NCBI GenBank assembly: GCA_965112735.1
Contig: OZ218954.1
Coordinates: forward strand, 62,001 to 126,000
DNA length: 64,000 nt
Source: Phaeosaccion multiseriatum
Taxonomy: Eukaryota; Ochrophyta, other classes
Reading direction: 5' to 3'
The position numbers and the translations under genes are program-made. Each line of letters starts with the position of its first letter. The first letter of the stretch is position 1. Under the pieces are notes generated by a model, which had not been told where the DNA came from, did not search any database, and saw only the letters and a program-made list of their open reading frames with translations. Of this stretch, positions 22,184 through 33,484 are shown in pieces.

Positions 22184-23532
22184 TGGCAGTGGGTCAGCAC
22201 ACGTCACGTGAAGCTCAATGGGTGTCCACAGGGCCCAAGCTGTAGGCCTACCCATTCGGTGGATGGAGTCAGCAGAGGGCCACGCTTGCCTGCCCTTCAG
22301 CAGAGGACCCTTACGGAGGACCCTTACGTAAGGCTGCCTGTGTATACACGTACGTACCTGGGCGTCGCTGTCCCCTTCAAAGTACACCTTCCCGTCCTTG
22401 AGCGTGGCGTGCACGTACACCGTGGACAGGCACCTTACGTACGTAAGGGACAGCACACGTCAGGTTAGAGGCACACGGGATTAGCAAGCGACTTGTCAGT
22501 GCAAGTTCGGGGGTCTTTGGACGGTGAGGGAATAATACATGGCCCGAGAGGTACAAACTTGGGAGTGACGTATAGTATGGTGTGGCATGGTATGGTAAGT
22601 ACGGTATAGGGTAGGATAGTACAAGGCATAGTATGGTATCGTATGGTGGCCTAGATGGTATCTTCACCTCCCCAAGGAACTGAAGCTTCCACTCACCCGA
22701 GCACTTTGTTCTCCGTGGTCTGAAGAGAAGGGTCCATGCTGTCTTCCGTCTGTGCCACGAACAGGAGCTGGGAGGGGGGGGGGATGGCAGTGGATGGAGG
22801 AAGAGGGAGAGAGAGAAGGACAAGAGATGGAGGAAACACAAGAGGGAGAGGGGGAGGGAGGCGGGGGGAGAGGGGGAGAACAAGACAAAAAGACAAGAGG
22901 AAATAGAAGAGAGGAGAGTGAGAGAGAGTAGGAGGGACGCCAGGAGATAGAAGGGAGGGAAACAGAGGGTAGCAGAGAATTGGAGTAGAAAATACATCCA
23001 ATTGGCAGAGGGATATGTGAGAAGACATGCGATTGGCGAGCACTGAAGCAAAATGAGAGCTTCAGTGCACCGCCCCCCCCAATCAATACCACGTGTACTC
23101 CAACACTCCACTACTGTACTCCAGCTCACTGCAACCCCTCACCTGTTTGTAGCGCATCTTGTCGCTGGGCATGGCGGCGAAGGCGGACACGAGCCTCTCG
23201 AGCTCTGGAGTGAGGTGAAGGAAGTCGATGGTGTCGCTGTCCGAGTGCTGCGTAGAGCCAGAGCCAGAGGAAGATGTGGCCTCCTCGTTGGCGCTTCTTA
23301 CGAGTACGGGGGGGCCTCGCCTCCCCCTCCTCCGTACGTGGAAAGGTCCTTGACTTGCGCTACTTGGCGGGGCGGTGCCCGACCTTGCCACTGTCCCCAT
23401 GCTCCTGCTGCTCCTACTGCTGTCGAGTCCTACTATGCCTCCTCCGCCGACGAGGAAGGCCGCGCTGTGGTGAAGCAGCGAGCAGAGCACAAGCGCTGCT
23501 GCCGCCGCTGCTGATGCTGACGAGCGCGTCAT
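20792..23532 (-). CDS. SUFE1: Plastid-type SufE-BolA fusion protein
   Basis: SufE takes persulfide sulfur from the cysteine desulfurase SufS/NFS2 for Fe-S cluster assembly; fusion to a BolA domain is known from plant plastid SUFE1. Six exons join in frame: 23532-23143, 22767-22697, 22433-22358, 22001-21880, 21718-21414 and 20925-20792, giving 365 residues. Residues 1-26 form a hydrophobic signal peptide ending in SAAF; then come about 70 Ser/Arg-rich residues, as in bipartite targeting to complex plastids. The SufE domain covers LTPELERLVSAFAAMPSD, the conserved Cys in KVLGCLSTVYVH, GKVYFEGDSDAQ, TKGLVSILVRGLSG and RNNGFLNMLATMKRKA. An acidic linker with AVADTAVAS follows. BolA runs from ICTSVLNKLTLALEPVKLQV to SEAFTGLPLVKRHQLVHKAM, ending TKTPKEVGM. 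The start is the ATG giving the best signal peptide; longer frames upstream lack one. Confidence 0.92.
22155..22182. repeat. Short CT/CA microsatellite in SufE-BolA intron
   Basis: CT and CA dinucleotide runs in the intron between exons 3 and 4. Confidence 0.6.
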
Positions 23533-24138
23533 GATTGCCTCGGCACGTGTGTGAGCGACGCCTTCTCTTCTTCTAGCTTGCTGTCTCCACTCTTCCCTTC
23601 CTACAGCTAATGCACAGCAAAAGAGCAATCCCGAGGAGCAGGATAGCGGAGCTGAAGGCTAAAGGATGGGTTGATATGAATCACTCACGCTCTGTGATTG
23701 ACGAGTCGTGGTGTGCTTCTGCCGCCGCTCTGCCCGCCTTTCCTTTCCCTGCCGCTGATACACAGCAACAAGCAACGAGAGACTGGAGAGAGAGAGCAAG
23801 ACAGACAGACGGACAGGCAGAGAGAGAGAGAGAGGAGAGAAACAGGGAGACACACACAGAGCGGCCAAAAAAGGGGCAGGAAAGCCTGGTGTCAGGACTT
23901 CGGACCACGCCGAAAGCGATCGGCCAATTATCAATCCCGACAATTGATTACAGCAAGACACATCAGGAAATAAGAAAAGCATACCCCATCTTTTGCGCAT
24001 TAGCCTCCTTCACAGCTCTACTTGCGGCACCGGCACACGCAGCTTAGTGCAGAGACGTGCGAGCAGCAGCAGGGCCCCCTTTCGAGCATTATAACTGCTT
24101 CTTGAAATATTTGACTCGAGCCCAGAAAACGCAGCATC
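23533..24138. promoter_or_regulatory. Upstream region of SufE-BolA and a possible divergent gene
   Basis: About 600 bp before the SufE-BolA start. It contains two GCCGCCGCTCTGCCCGCC-like segments and a GA/CA-rich stretch (23785-23860). No core promoter element is obvious. Confidence 0.3.
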
Positions 24139-25478
24139 ATGATGCTACGGGTGCTGAGCGCGCTGCTGCTGGCCGCGAGCGTGGCAGCAATGCCTTCCCT
24201 TGGAGGCATGCACCACAACGACGTGCTCGGCTATATGGAGTACATTCGAGGAGGAGGCGCCGAAGCCCGAATGGAGAGCACGCTAGTCCTTGAGCCCACC
24301 GGTAAGAAGAAGGAGAGCGTGCTTTGAGAGCAAAAGAGAGGCGGCAGAGGAAGGGGCATGGATGGGGTGGAGGGGAGATGTAGGAGGGGAGAAACTGGAG
24401 TGGGGGGGGGGCGGCGCTGGTCCTCCTACTGTGCCAGAGCACGCTTAAAAGACAGTCCTTGCAGGAAGGGCAGGCCCGGCGGTTTGTTTCACTTTTTTTT
24501 CCCCCCACCGTAGATAGAAGCCGATGATTGCAGGTCTTCCCCTGCTGCTGGGAAGGCGTGTACGCCCTCTCTGCCTGCCCAAGAGTCGATAGGGTGCAGC
24601 AGCGTCAGCAGCCAAAAACGAAGGCAACATTCATGTTATATTCCCACACTCGCGAAGGGGAATTAAGGAAGGAATGCAACGCCTCGCCCCTCTGTAGGCC
24701 TCGCCCCCTCCATTGCCTAGAGAGGGGCGAAGCGGTGCTATAGTAGTATGTGTGAATTGTGGTTGAGGAAAGTGGCGTCTCGCGACGCGTTCATGTCGGT
24801 GAAGAGGAGGGGGGTGCAGTTGGGAATCGGAAAGGGTTGAAGAGCGACGTGTGCTTGCGATGAGGCACCTCTCTTCCTCCTCCCCTCCCCCCATGTATTC
24901 AATCGTGCCTCGAACTAACGAACCCCCTCCCCCATCCCCCCTCCCCAACTGCCCCATGGCCCCACGGAACAAATGCAAAACTCCAAAGTGTCCAAGCTTG
25001 CCTACGTGGAAGACCGGGCATCCTCCCGCCTGCACAGCCGACACGCCCGGCACTTGGACTGGCACTCTCTGTGGTCGTGGAGGAGCATCGTCGACCTCAT
25101 GGAGGGCTTTTACGGAAGCGAAGTCGCATCCATCGGTGGGTGATGGATCACAGAGGATATGGGTGATGGATGGCAGTGGATGGCAGTGGATTTGTCCAGG
25201 GAAGCAGCAGCAGCGCGAGCTGGCACGTGGTGGTGTAAAGTGGTATGGTGTGGTCTATGTCATGGGTGTGTGTGCTTGGGTCTCACGCGGGGAGCCCAAG
25301 TCGGCCAATCGAGACAGACGGTGAGGGAGGGAGGGACTGGCGCCGCACTTACGAGTGAGTGAGGCGCAGCTCCTTCCACTCCATCGCTTTGTTGACTTCA
25401 GAGGCGCCAACGAAGGGAGGGATTTGTCCCAAAGTCAAAGGCGTAATGTGTATGTTGATATCGAGCAGTGGTGAATGA
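24139..25478 (+). CDS. Tentative small secreted protein, unknown function
   Basis: I do not recognise it. The start codon opens MMLRVLSALLLAASVAA, a good signal peptide with likely cleavage after Ala-17 or nearby. A three-exon model keeps frame: 24139-24301, 24989-25135 and 25402-25478, about 128 residues. The middle exon has an amphipathic Arg/His/Trp-rich stretch (LDWHSLWSWRSIVDLMEGF). The first donor (CCG|GTAAGA) is good; the acceptors are weaker, and a further exon near 24535-24600 is possible. The gene starts about 600 bp from the SufE-BolA gene, divergently. A plastid-directed or secreted protein would fit the signal peptide, but nothing else supports that. Confidence 0.35.
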
Positions 25479-26146
25479 ATGAGCTGAGCTTAGGCTGTGG
25501 CAGTAGTCAAGAGGATGAGGGGGGGGGGGAGGGCCCCCTCTTCCGGTCATGTGATACGCTTGTGTATATACAAAGGAAATGAGAATCAAAAGTAGGTACT
25601 GTATCGCATAGTGAAAAAAAAGCACAGGAAACAGGAAAGAGGAAAGAGGAAAGGGGCGGCGGGAGGGCTCGTCTCCTCTTTTCTCTTTGTAACGTCTTCT
25701 TCGTCTGTTGTTATCATCCTCCAGGCCGTCGACTTAATTGTACTGTAAATAAGAGCTGAGCTAACAAACCAACAGAATGTGCATTTTCACTGGCGCCTTT
25801 GAGTACGAGAAATGTGCACAACCAACACGCCAACATGCTCTCGGACAGGCAGGTGTCCTGTGCAGTGCTTGAAGACCACTCCTCTCCCCCAATGACAGTT
25901 TTCGGTGTTTTAGGACCCTTCCCCTCCTGTGCCAGCGGTGATTTGTCACGGTACTGTGCCACCGTCTACTGCTGCTGAATCTCAACAAGGGCTGACCGAC
26001 TACGAACATGCTGGATGGCACCCTACGTTCATGCCTGCCACGGCTCCTCTTGCTGCTGAACGATGTGACCCTGCGCCCCCTGCCCTCTCTCCTAACGCTC
26101 AAGGGGCGTTACAGAAGACGTTACAGAAGAGAGGGCGCTCACTGCT
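25479..26146. other. Intergenic, no gene seen
   Basis: Lies between the tentative secreted protein and the 3' end of DNAI7. It contains a short G run, an A-rich stretch and CTGCTGAA words, but no supported exon. Confidence 0.4.
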
Positions 26147-28016
26147 CTAGCTGCTGAAGCTGAAGGGGCGGATGAGTTTGAGTGCCAGTGCCAGGGACTT
26201 CCTGAAGCGGAGGGGACACTCCGCACAGCGCTCAGTGGCCTCCGGAGTGGCGATGCCCCTCGCTCGCAGGCAATTAAGTAAGGTTATGTGAGTGTCGTGC
26301 CCGGGCAGCATACGGGTAGTCACCATGGGGGCTCCTGTTGCTGCTGCTGTATCACCAACTGCGGGAGGTGCTGGTGAAAGGGACGATGTTGACGACGACG
26401 TTGATGTACCACCAGCTGTTGAGGATGGTGCTGAGGATGGCAGTGGATGGTCTTGAATGAGGCTGACTTTGACGCTCGGGGAGGGCAAAAGGCCGATGCC
26501 GGGGGCGTCGAGGTGACTGTGTGACGCACAGTCGGACTGTGGTCATTGCAATAGGGCAAGGTCATTGCAATGGGGCAAGCATTCAGTGGGTGGGTGGTTG
26601 GTTGGTTGGTTGGAGGGAGGGAGGGGGGGAGGGGGGAGGGGGGAGGGACGTGTGGCAGCGTTTCAGGAGGGAGGGAAGGACGGAAGGAGGGAGGGAGGGA
26701 AGGACGGAAGGAGGGAGGGAGGAACAGGCTTGCGTAGCTCTCTGTCTCTCCACCTTGCCCCGCCTTGCCCCGCCTTGCCCCGCCTCGCTCTCTGTCCCTC
26801 TCTGTCCCTCTCTGTCGCGCTCTCCCCCGCCTCTCTCTCTATTCTCTACGCTTAGCTTCACTCACCTCCAAGAGGGCTGTGCTGAAGTCAATGGAGTCGG
26901 CAATTCCCCCGGTGAAGACCGACGTCTCCCTCACGTTGATGGCCACTCGGTCAGAGGCGGGGAGCGACGCTCTGGGGGAAGTACCCAGGGGGGAAGTACC
27001 CAAGGGGGGGGGGGTACCCAAGGGGGGGGGGGGGGGGTATTAAGTAAGGGGAGGGGTATAAGTTGGTATCAAGTAAGGGGAGGGCGGGTGGGGGCATGGG
27101 AGTGGATGTTAATGGATAGGGAGGGCATGGCAGTGGATGTTAATGGATAGGGAGGGCATGGCAGTGGATGTTAATGGATAGGGAGGGCATGGCAGTGGAT
27201 GTTAATGAATAGGGAGGGCATGGCAGTGGATGTTAATGGATAGGGAGGGCATGGGAGTGGATGTTAATGGATAGGGAGGGCATGGGAGTGGATGTTAATG
27301 GATAAGGAGGGCATGGCAGTGGATGTTAATGGATAGGGAGGGGATGGCAGTGGATGTTACTGGATAGGGAGGGCATGGCAGTGGATAGCAGCGGTTCGAC
27401 AACAAAAAAACTGAGCACTGCTCTCTGCTGCCATGTGCTGCTATCTGAGCCCATTTCACTGACCTTGTCCATCCGGAGCCGGTGACCTCGAAGGAAGCCG
27501 CCACAGCCGCCACTTGATCGCACACAAAGTCCTCTAGCACCCTCTGGGACAGGGAGCAATTTCGGGGTATTCGGGGGGGGGGGTGGGGGGGTTTCGGGGG
27601 TTGGTTATGTATGGGATTTACTACCTCTGAGAGGGGTTCGTTGAGTGGGTTTCGGGGGCGGACTTGAGAGGGGGTTTCGGGGAGGGGCGGGCTACAAAGA
27701 CCCTGTGCCAATGAAGCTGCTGATGTCACCTTACAGCAAACGTAAACTCACGTCTTTCACGAGCTTGCCGCCTGCCACCCCGGGGAAGGAAGAGACACCC
27801 CCGGTGGAGGCCCCTTCTTCCCCACCCCCGGGGACGAGATCATCCCCATCCTCATTGACTTCTGGCCCTGATCCTGCGGTGGGGGCGTCACCAGCTGCCC
27901 CTGTTGGTGCTCCGCCGAGGGCCTGTGAGGCGTCGTCATCTGTGGGCAGGAGCATGATTCCCGCCAAACTGAGGCGGCTCAGCAGCTCTGTGGGGCTGTA
28001 GGTGCCTGTGTGTGTG

Positions 28017-28091
<75 letters not shown>

Positions 28092-31000
28092 ACAGGCGTA
28101 TGGGCGGGGAGGGGGGAGGTTGGGAGATTTCAGGTGGTGTTGGTATGGTCTCTCACGCACGCACGCACGCACCCCCACACCCACTCACTCTCTCACTCAC
28201 TCACTCGCTCACTCACTCACTAACTCACTCACTCACTCACTCACTCACTCACTCACTCACTCACTCACTCGCTCACTCACTCACTCACTCACTCACTTAC
28301 TCACTCACTCACTCATTCACTCACTCACTCACCCACTCACTCACCCACCCACTCACTCACTCACTTATTCATTCACTCACTGACTCATTCACTCCCTTTA
28401 GTGACTCATTGACTTACTCTCCCTCTAGTCACTTATTGACTTACTCTCCCTTTAGTGACTCATTGACTTACTCACCCTTCCTGAGCTCTGCAAGCTCTGG
28501 CAGCTGTGGGGCCATCAAGCGGCACGTGTTTCCCTGTCAGGGCAGGGGAGGAGGGGATGGCAGCGGATGGCAGGGAGGGAGGGAGGGAGGGAGGGGAGGA
28601 GCGACAGATGCACCCACGGAGCGAGGCAGAGTGTAAGGACAGAGAGAGAGACAGACAGACACACACAGAGAGGGAGACAGACAGACACACACAGAGAGGG
28701 AGACAGACAGACACACACAGAGAGAGGGAGACAGAGAGACAGAGAGGGAGAGTAAGAGAGGAGAGAGTGCTTGTCGGCACGCTCTAAACTCAAACCCACC
28801 TTGAAGCGTATCACCACCATGAATCTGGGCGTCGCCAGAGTCAGCTCCACCTCGGGCTCCACCTCAAGATACACTTCCGCTGAGGGGTCGTCAGTAGGGG
28901 CCACCTGAGGGCGTTGGTGATACACAAGGAGGGAGGGAGAGAAGCGGATTCAAATGTCTGAAGCAAGGGAAGGGGAAGGTACGAAAGACTCCAAGACTCC
29001 ATACAGAGCGCAAGAGGGCGACTTGAGGGAAGTGCAGCTACGTGTCCGTGTGGTGGACCATCCTACATAAGCATTATATAATCTTACGTGTCCGTGTGGT
29101 GGACCATCCTACATAAGCATTATATAATCTTAGGGTTGTTAAGAGAGAGAGAGAGAGGGAGTATAGTTACTAGGGCGATGGTCACGGTAAGTACCTTGTT
29201 ACAGTAAAAAGTCGCTTACGTACCATCTTGGGGTCGTACACAGGCACGAGGCTCCAGTTCTTGTAGGGCAGGTCTGTGCGGCGGTGCTGCACCAAGGCCA
29301 CACTTGAGGTAATAACGTTATGTTGTAGCGTTACGTAACGTCGGGCAGCGTTGGAGAGGGTGGGGGAAGGGGGACAGAGGGGGGGGATGAGTTTGCGCTT
29401 CAGGTTTGGAGGCTGTCTCCCTCCGTCCTTTCTCTCTCCTTCCCCTCCCTCCCTCCTTCCCCTCCCTCCCTCCCTCCCTCCCTCCCTCCCTCTCTCCCTC
29501 CCACCCTCTCCCCCTCTCTCCCTCCCTCCCCCCCTCCCTCCCTTTACGCCATGCCACACACACACACACCTGCCGATGCGAACGGTGTGGAAGCGCACCA
29601 CCCTCTTGCTGAGCGTCCACTCCACCTCGGAAACACCTTCGCTGCTCCACCGTTGCTCCTCCGGATCCCAGATGGCGACTGCAGGCGCCTGGAGGGGGGG
29701 AGAGGGAGGGAGGGAAGAGGGGGGGCGGGTGAGAGAGCGAGGAGAGGAGATGACCTCTGGGTCTGTCCATCGGAGGGAGGGACGGTTTCATGCTGTAACG
29801 CCACACTGTCCTCAACCGCCTCGCCCCAGTGCTTCGGTTACACATACACACGCACACACACATACACACATGTACACACACACGCTCCCTCCTCCCCCCT
29901 CCTCCCCCTTCCACCCCCCCTTCCACCCGCCCCTCCACCCCCCCCTCCTCCCCCCCTCCCTTCCTCACCTCTTCCGACGAGACGATGACTCCCTCCGGCA
30001 CTGCGAACTGTGCCTTGAGGTGCGGGGCCATGGAGAGGTGCCCCCCGTCGAAGGGGTACGTGTTGCGCTGAACCGCATGGCTCACCTCACTCAGCGGCCG
30101 GAACGTCCACCCTGGGGGGGGGGTAAGAAGAGGCGTATGGAGAGGGAGGTCATTGGAGGCATATGGTATACATGGAGAGGAAGGTCATTAGAGGCATATG
30201 GTATACATGGAGAGGGAGGTCATTAGAGGCATATGGTATACATGGAGAGGGAGGTCATTGGAGGCATATGGTATACATGGAGAGGGAGGTCATTAGAGGC
30301 ATATGGTATACATGGAGAGGGAGGTCATTAGAGGCATATGGTTTACATGGAGAGGAAGGTCATTAGAGGCACATGGTATACATGGAGAGGGAGGTCATTA
30401 GAGGCATATGGTTTAATGGAGAGGGAGGTCATTGGAGGCATATGGTATACATGGAGAGGAAGGGGCCCTTCCCTTCCCTTGCTATGCCTCTAATCTCCCC
30501 TGTACGCCTGCATTCCCTCCCCCTTCCCCATACGCCTCTATTCCCTCTCACCTTTGAGCTGCCGAGGGGCGGGTGGTAGAGAAAGCAGCTCGAGCAAAAA
30601 CACGCCCCCCAGCACAGACACGTTGGAGGCATATGGGGAGGAGGCCACCATCCCCCCTGGAGAGTCCTTGTTCACCCCATCCGCTGCCATTCCGTCCACT
30701 GCCATCCCGCCGTCGCCCTCGTTGTCGTTGTTGCTGCGCTGGAGTTGCTGCTGCCACTGACCCTGACCCTGACCCTCTCCCAGACTCTGACCAAGACCCT
30801 GATCCTGCCCCGGACCGTGGCCGTGACCCCCGGGGGGCCCTCTTCGCTGCTCGGGAATTACGTATTCATATGGCAAGAAAATGTTCCTCACAGCCACCTG
30901 TAGTTACGGTTCGTGTCGTCAATACGTAATGTCAGTACGTAATGTCAGTACGTACCAAAAGAGGGAGGGAGGACATGACAAGGAAAGAGGTGCATGAATG

Positions 31001-32735
31001 TAATGTTTATGTAATGTATTTTTAGTTTGGGGTGAGTTTGGGGTGATGGCTTGCCCCATTTGGTAGGGAGGATTAGTCCACTTTCACCAACCTTTGCCTG
31101 CAGCACGGGCCTGGGCACGTCCGTTGCCATCCCCGCCCCTCCGAAGTCGATGTTCTTGCTCCTGCCGCCTTTCTGTAACGTATTGGACCAAATGCCCACT
31201 CGGATGCTGCAGGAGGTCGAGGACAAGCTCACTCTGTTTGTGTTGTTGAGTGTCAGGACGGGACAGGACAGAGGGTGCGGGGGGGTGTCAGGACAGAGAG
31301 TGGGAGGAGGAGGCCGACAAACTCACTACAATACTGCAGAGTTTCGTGTCGAAGGGGGCACTAACTCACCGATCGGAGTCGTCCTTCGGCCCCACTTCGT
31401 CCCAGTGCTGCAGCAAGTGGGCCGTGGCGTGGTCGATGTGCGCCATTTGTGAGTCTCGCAGCTGAAGCAACAACTGCCGCCCTACCTCCTGCGTCATGAT
31501 GCCGGAGCCCGAGCCTGACCCCGAGCTGTCCCCCCCGGAGCCCAGCCCATGCATCACCCCCAAGAGGTCCTTGTAGGGTTTGGGGGGGGGGGAGGACGGG
31601 ACGCCCAATGTCGTGTGTGGCGGGGAATGAGGGTCAACAGTCGAGCAGAGCTGGGGTGCGAGAGGGAGCAGTAGGGAGCAGTCTTTTGTCTGTTCTCAGC
31701 TGTCTCACTGTACTCCAAGCCAATGCCGTCTTCCCATACGCCTCTACATCAGTCTACACGATACGACAAGCTTGACATGCTTTTCAACTCACGTTGGCGA
31801 TGACCTCTGTGAAGCTACAACGCTCCAAGGCCGCATTCAGGTCCGAGTACTTGGTGTCAGCCTCCTGCGAGAGAAACGTGTTGAGGTGCTGCTCACTGCT
31901 AGGGTCTGGGCCCGGATTACAAGCCAAATACTTGCGCCAGCTGTGGTCCTCTCTCTCCCTCCTCTCCTGAATGCCCAGCTCCGCCTGCTGCTGAGCGATG
32001 TCATCCTTTGCTACTCGCTCCTCCTCCTTGAGGCGCTGCAGCTCTTCGGTGCGGTAGGCGATCTGTGCACAATGAGTATTAATAAGTAGAAATGATCATG
32101 ACAAACAAGTGTGACGAGGAAGGGAGGAAGGAAGGAAGGAAGGAAGGAAGGAAGGAGAGGCATGGAGAAGAAGGAACCAAGGATCTGCTCTCTTCCTCAC
32201 TCTCTTCCTTCCACACCGCGAGGGGGGAATCGAGCAACAATCTCCCATTTCGACACCACACCCATAGAACCACATCCTCCTGTCCCGGGAGTAGGAGGAC
32301 CACCGGCTACCGCGAGCCGTAGGAGACCATGCAGCTGTGGATCGGATGCTCTCTCCCTCTCTCTCTTCTTTCTCTCCCTCTCTGTCTCCCCCTCGACTCT
32401 CCTCGTCCTGCCCTCTCTCCCGTCTATGAGCTCGCTCACATCACCCACACACACACAGATAAATAGACAGACGAGGCACTAGGCAGAGCAAGTGAGACGG
32501 AAAGACGAAGAGGGAGATGGATAGAGAGAGAGAGAGAGGACGGAGCTTAGAGGTATCCACCCACCTGCTCCTCCCTCAGCAGCCGAGCCGCCTCCTCTGC
32601 CTCGCGGCGCGCTTTCTCTTCCCTCTTGATACGATCTTCCTCTGCCTTCCGCGCATCCTCTTCTGCCTGTATTCGCTCCGCCTCCAGCTCGGCCTTGGAC
32701 TTCTTCTTTCCCTTCTTCTTGGGCTTCGGACCCAT
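26147..32735 (-). CDS. DNAI7: Axonemal dynein intermediate chain 7 homologue (CASC1 / IC97 / FAP94)
   Basis: In Chlamydomonas IC97 is an inner-arm (I1) dynein subunit; human DNAI7 is CASC1. Fourteen exons join in frame: 32735-32565, 32062-31793, 31569-31370, 31233-31092, 30897-30552, 30111-29969, 29688-29570, 29302-29224, 28904-28800, 28533-28476, 27987-27752, 27543-27464, 26971-26866 and 26536-26147, total 814 residues. The N-terminus is MGPKPKKKGKKKSKAELEAE, then a charged coiled coil. Family signatures: NPGPDPSSEQHLNTFLSQ, SIRVGIWSNTLQKGG, VSVLGGVFLLELLSLPPAPR, GWTFRPLSEVS, VAIWDPEEQRWSSEG, DLPYKNWSLVPVYD, LSRLSLAGIMLLPTDDDA, DTHITLLNCLRARG. Exon 5 has an insert with GQGQGQ and MAVDGMAADG; exon 14 has PPAVGDTAAATGAP; both look like exonised repeat words. 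The start was placed at MGPK by similarity to the family; an in-frame extension to 32906 exists. The exon 11 acceptor was picked because it keeps frame. Confidence 0.9.
27085..27390. repeat. 31-bp minisatellite, about 10 copies, in DNAI7 intron 12
   Basis: The unit holds GGCATGGCAGTGGATGTTAA followed by TGGATAGGGAG. It is a third, independent expansion of the GGCAGTGGATG word, with a unit length different from the 27-bp array in CC2D2A. Confidence 0.95.
28008..28400. repeat. (GT)n and (ACTC)n tracts in DNAI7 intron 10
   Basis: A GT run (28008-28090) and a long ACTC tract (28185-28400) share one intron of about 490 bp. The tract ends in three copies of TTTAGTGACTCATTGACTTA. Confidence 0.95.
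28638..28755. repeat. GACAGACAGACACACACAGA repeat in DNAI7 intron 9
   Basis: Three copies of a roughly 32-bp unit made of GA, GACA and CA runs. Confidence 0.85.
29039..29131. repeat. 46-bp perfect tandem duplication in DNAI7 intron 8
   Basis: Two copies of a unit starting ACGTGTCCGTGTGGTGGACC and ending in ATTATATAATCTT. A GA run follows. Confidence 0.9.
30130..30466. repeat. 35-bp minisatellite, about 9 copies, in DNAI7 intron 5
   Basis: The unit combines GGAGGCATATGGTATACATG with GAGAGGGAGGTCATT. One copy lacks a few bases. It amplifies the dispersed GAGGCATATGG word. Confidence 0.95.
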
Positions 32736-33484
32736 CCTGCCTCCCCTCCTTTCCTTCCCTTTCCCTCTTCCTTCTCTTTTCCCCTTTCTGATCTCCTTCC
32801 CTGCCGCTCCTGCCGCCGCTGCTACTACTACTCCTGTTACTCCTCCTTCCGCTGCTTCTGCTTCTGCTGCTGCTTCTTCTGTTTGCGCACCTGTGCTATT
32901 CCTCACGTAACGGAACCCACCATCTGTGAATGTATTCTACTCCCTCATTCTGTCGGCCGCTCGCTCGAGGGGTCGTCGTTGGCCGGGAAGGAAAATGAAA
33001 AGAAGAAAAAGAGGGAAGGACGCGCATGAATCCTCATCTTCCCAGGCGAAGTATAGTCTGTCGAAGAATCGATGCTTCAGCACAGTGCCGCGTAACAAGT
33101 GCAATGACTTGTGGAGTGGAGGGGGCGAAAAGCGATCGAACAAGCAGTGCAGGGAGGATTGTGCGTGTCCCATGGAGCTGTGGTCAAGAGGCTTACCGGG
33201 GAGCAGTGTGAGATTTATATTAGAGCTTATTGTGTGAGATGTATATTAGAGCTTATGGGCTCAGTATTGGAGCGCTCGAGGTAAGTTGTAACCATGTGTA
33301 GATGCGTGTATGTGTGGTATTGATGGAGCGTGATGTGGAGGGGAAGAGGATGGTAAGGGTGGTAGAGTAGAGGATAATGGGGAATGGGAAGGGAGTGAGG
33401 GGGGGAGGAGGAGATGAAGGGGTGTGGGAAGGAGTGAGGTGGTGGAGGTGATATGTGAACTATCCTACTGTGGGTGGTGCGGGT
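32736..33484. other. Upstream region of DNAI7 with two TATATTAGAGCTTA repeats
   Basis: Should hold the DNAI7 promoter. At 33152-33180 there is GGAGGATTGTG and CCCATGGAGCTGTG; at 33211-33228 and 33239-33273 there are two copies of TATATTAGAGCTTAT, the second followed by GGGCTCAGTATTGG. Matching words lie at 40286-40394, beyond the other end of the retroelement. Confidence 0.5.

Noticed and set aside
29318-30226. Plus-strand frames of up to 291 codons (PSLPPSLPPSL) across DNAI7 introns
   Set aside because: Produced by CCTC simple sequence opposite the gene; the minus-strand exons carry the family motifs.
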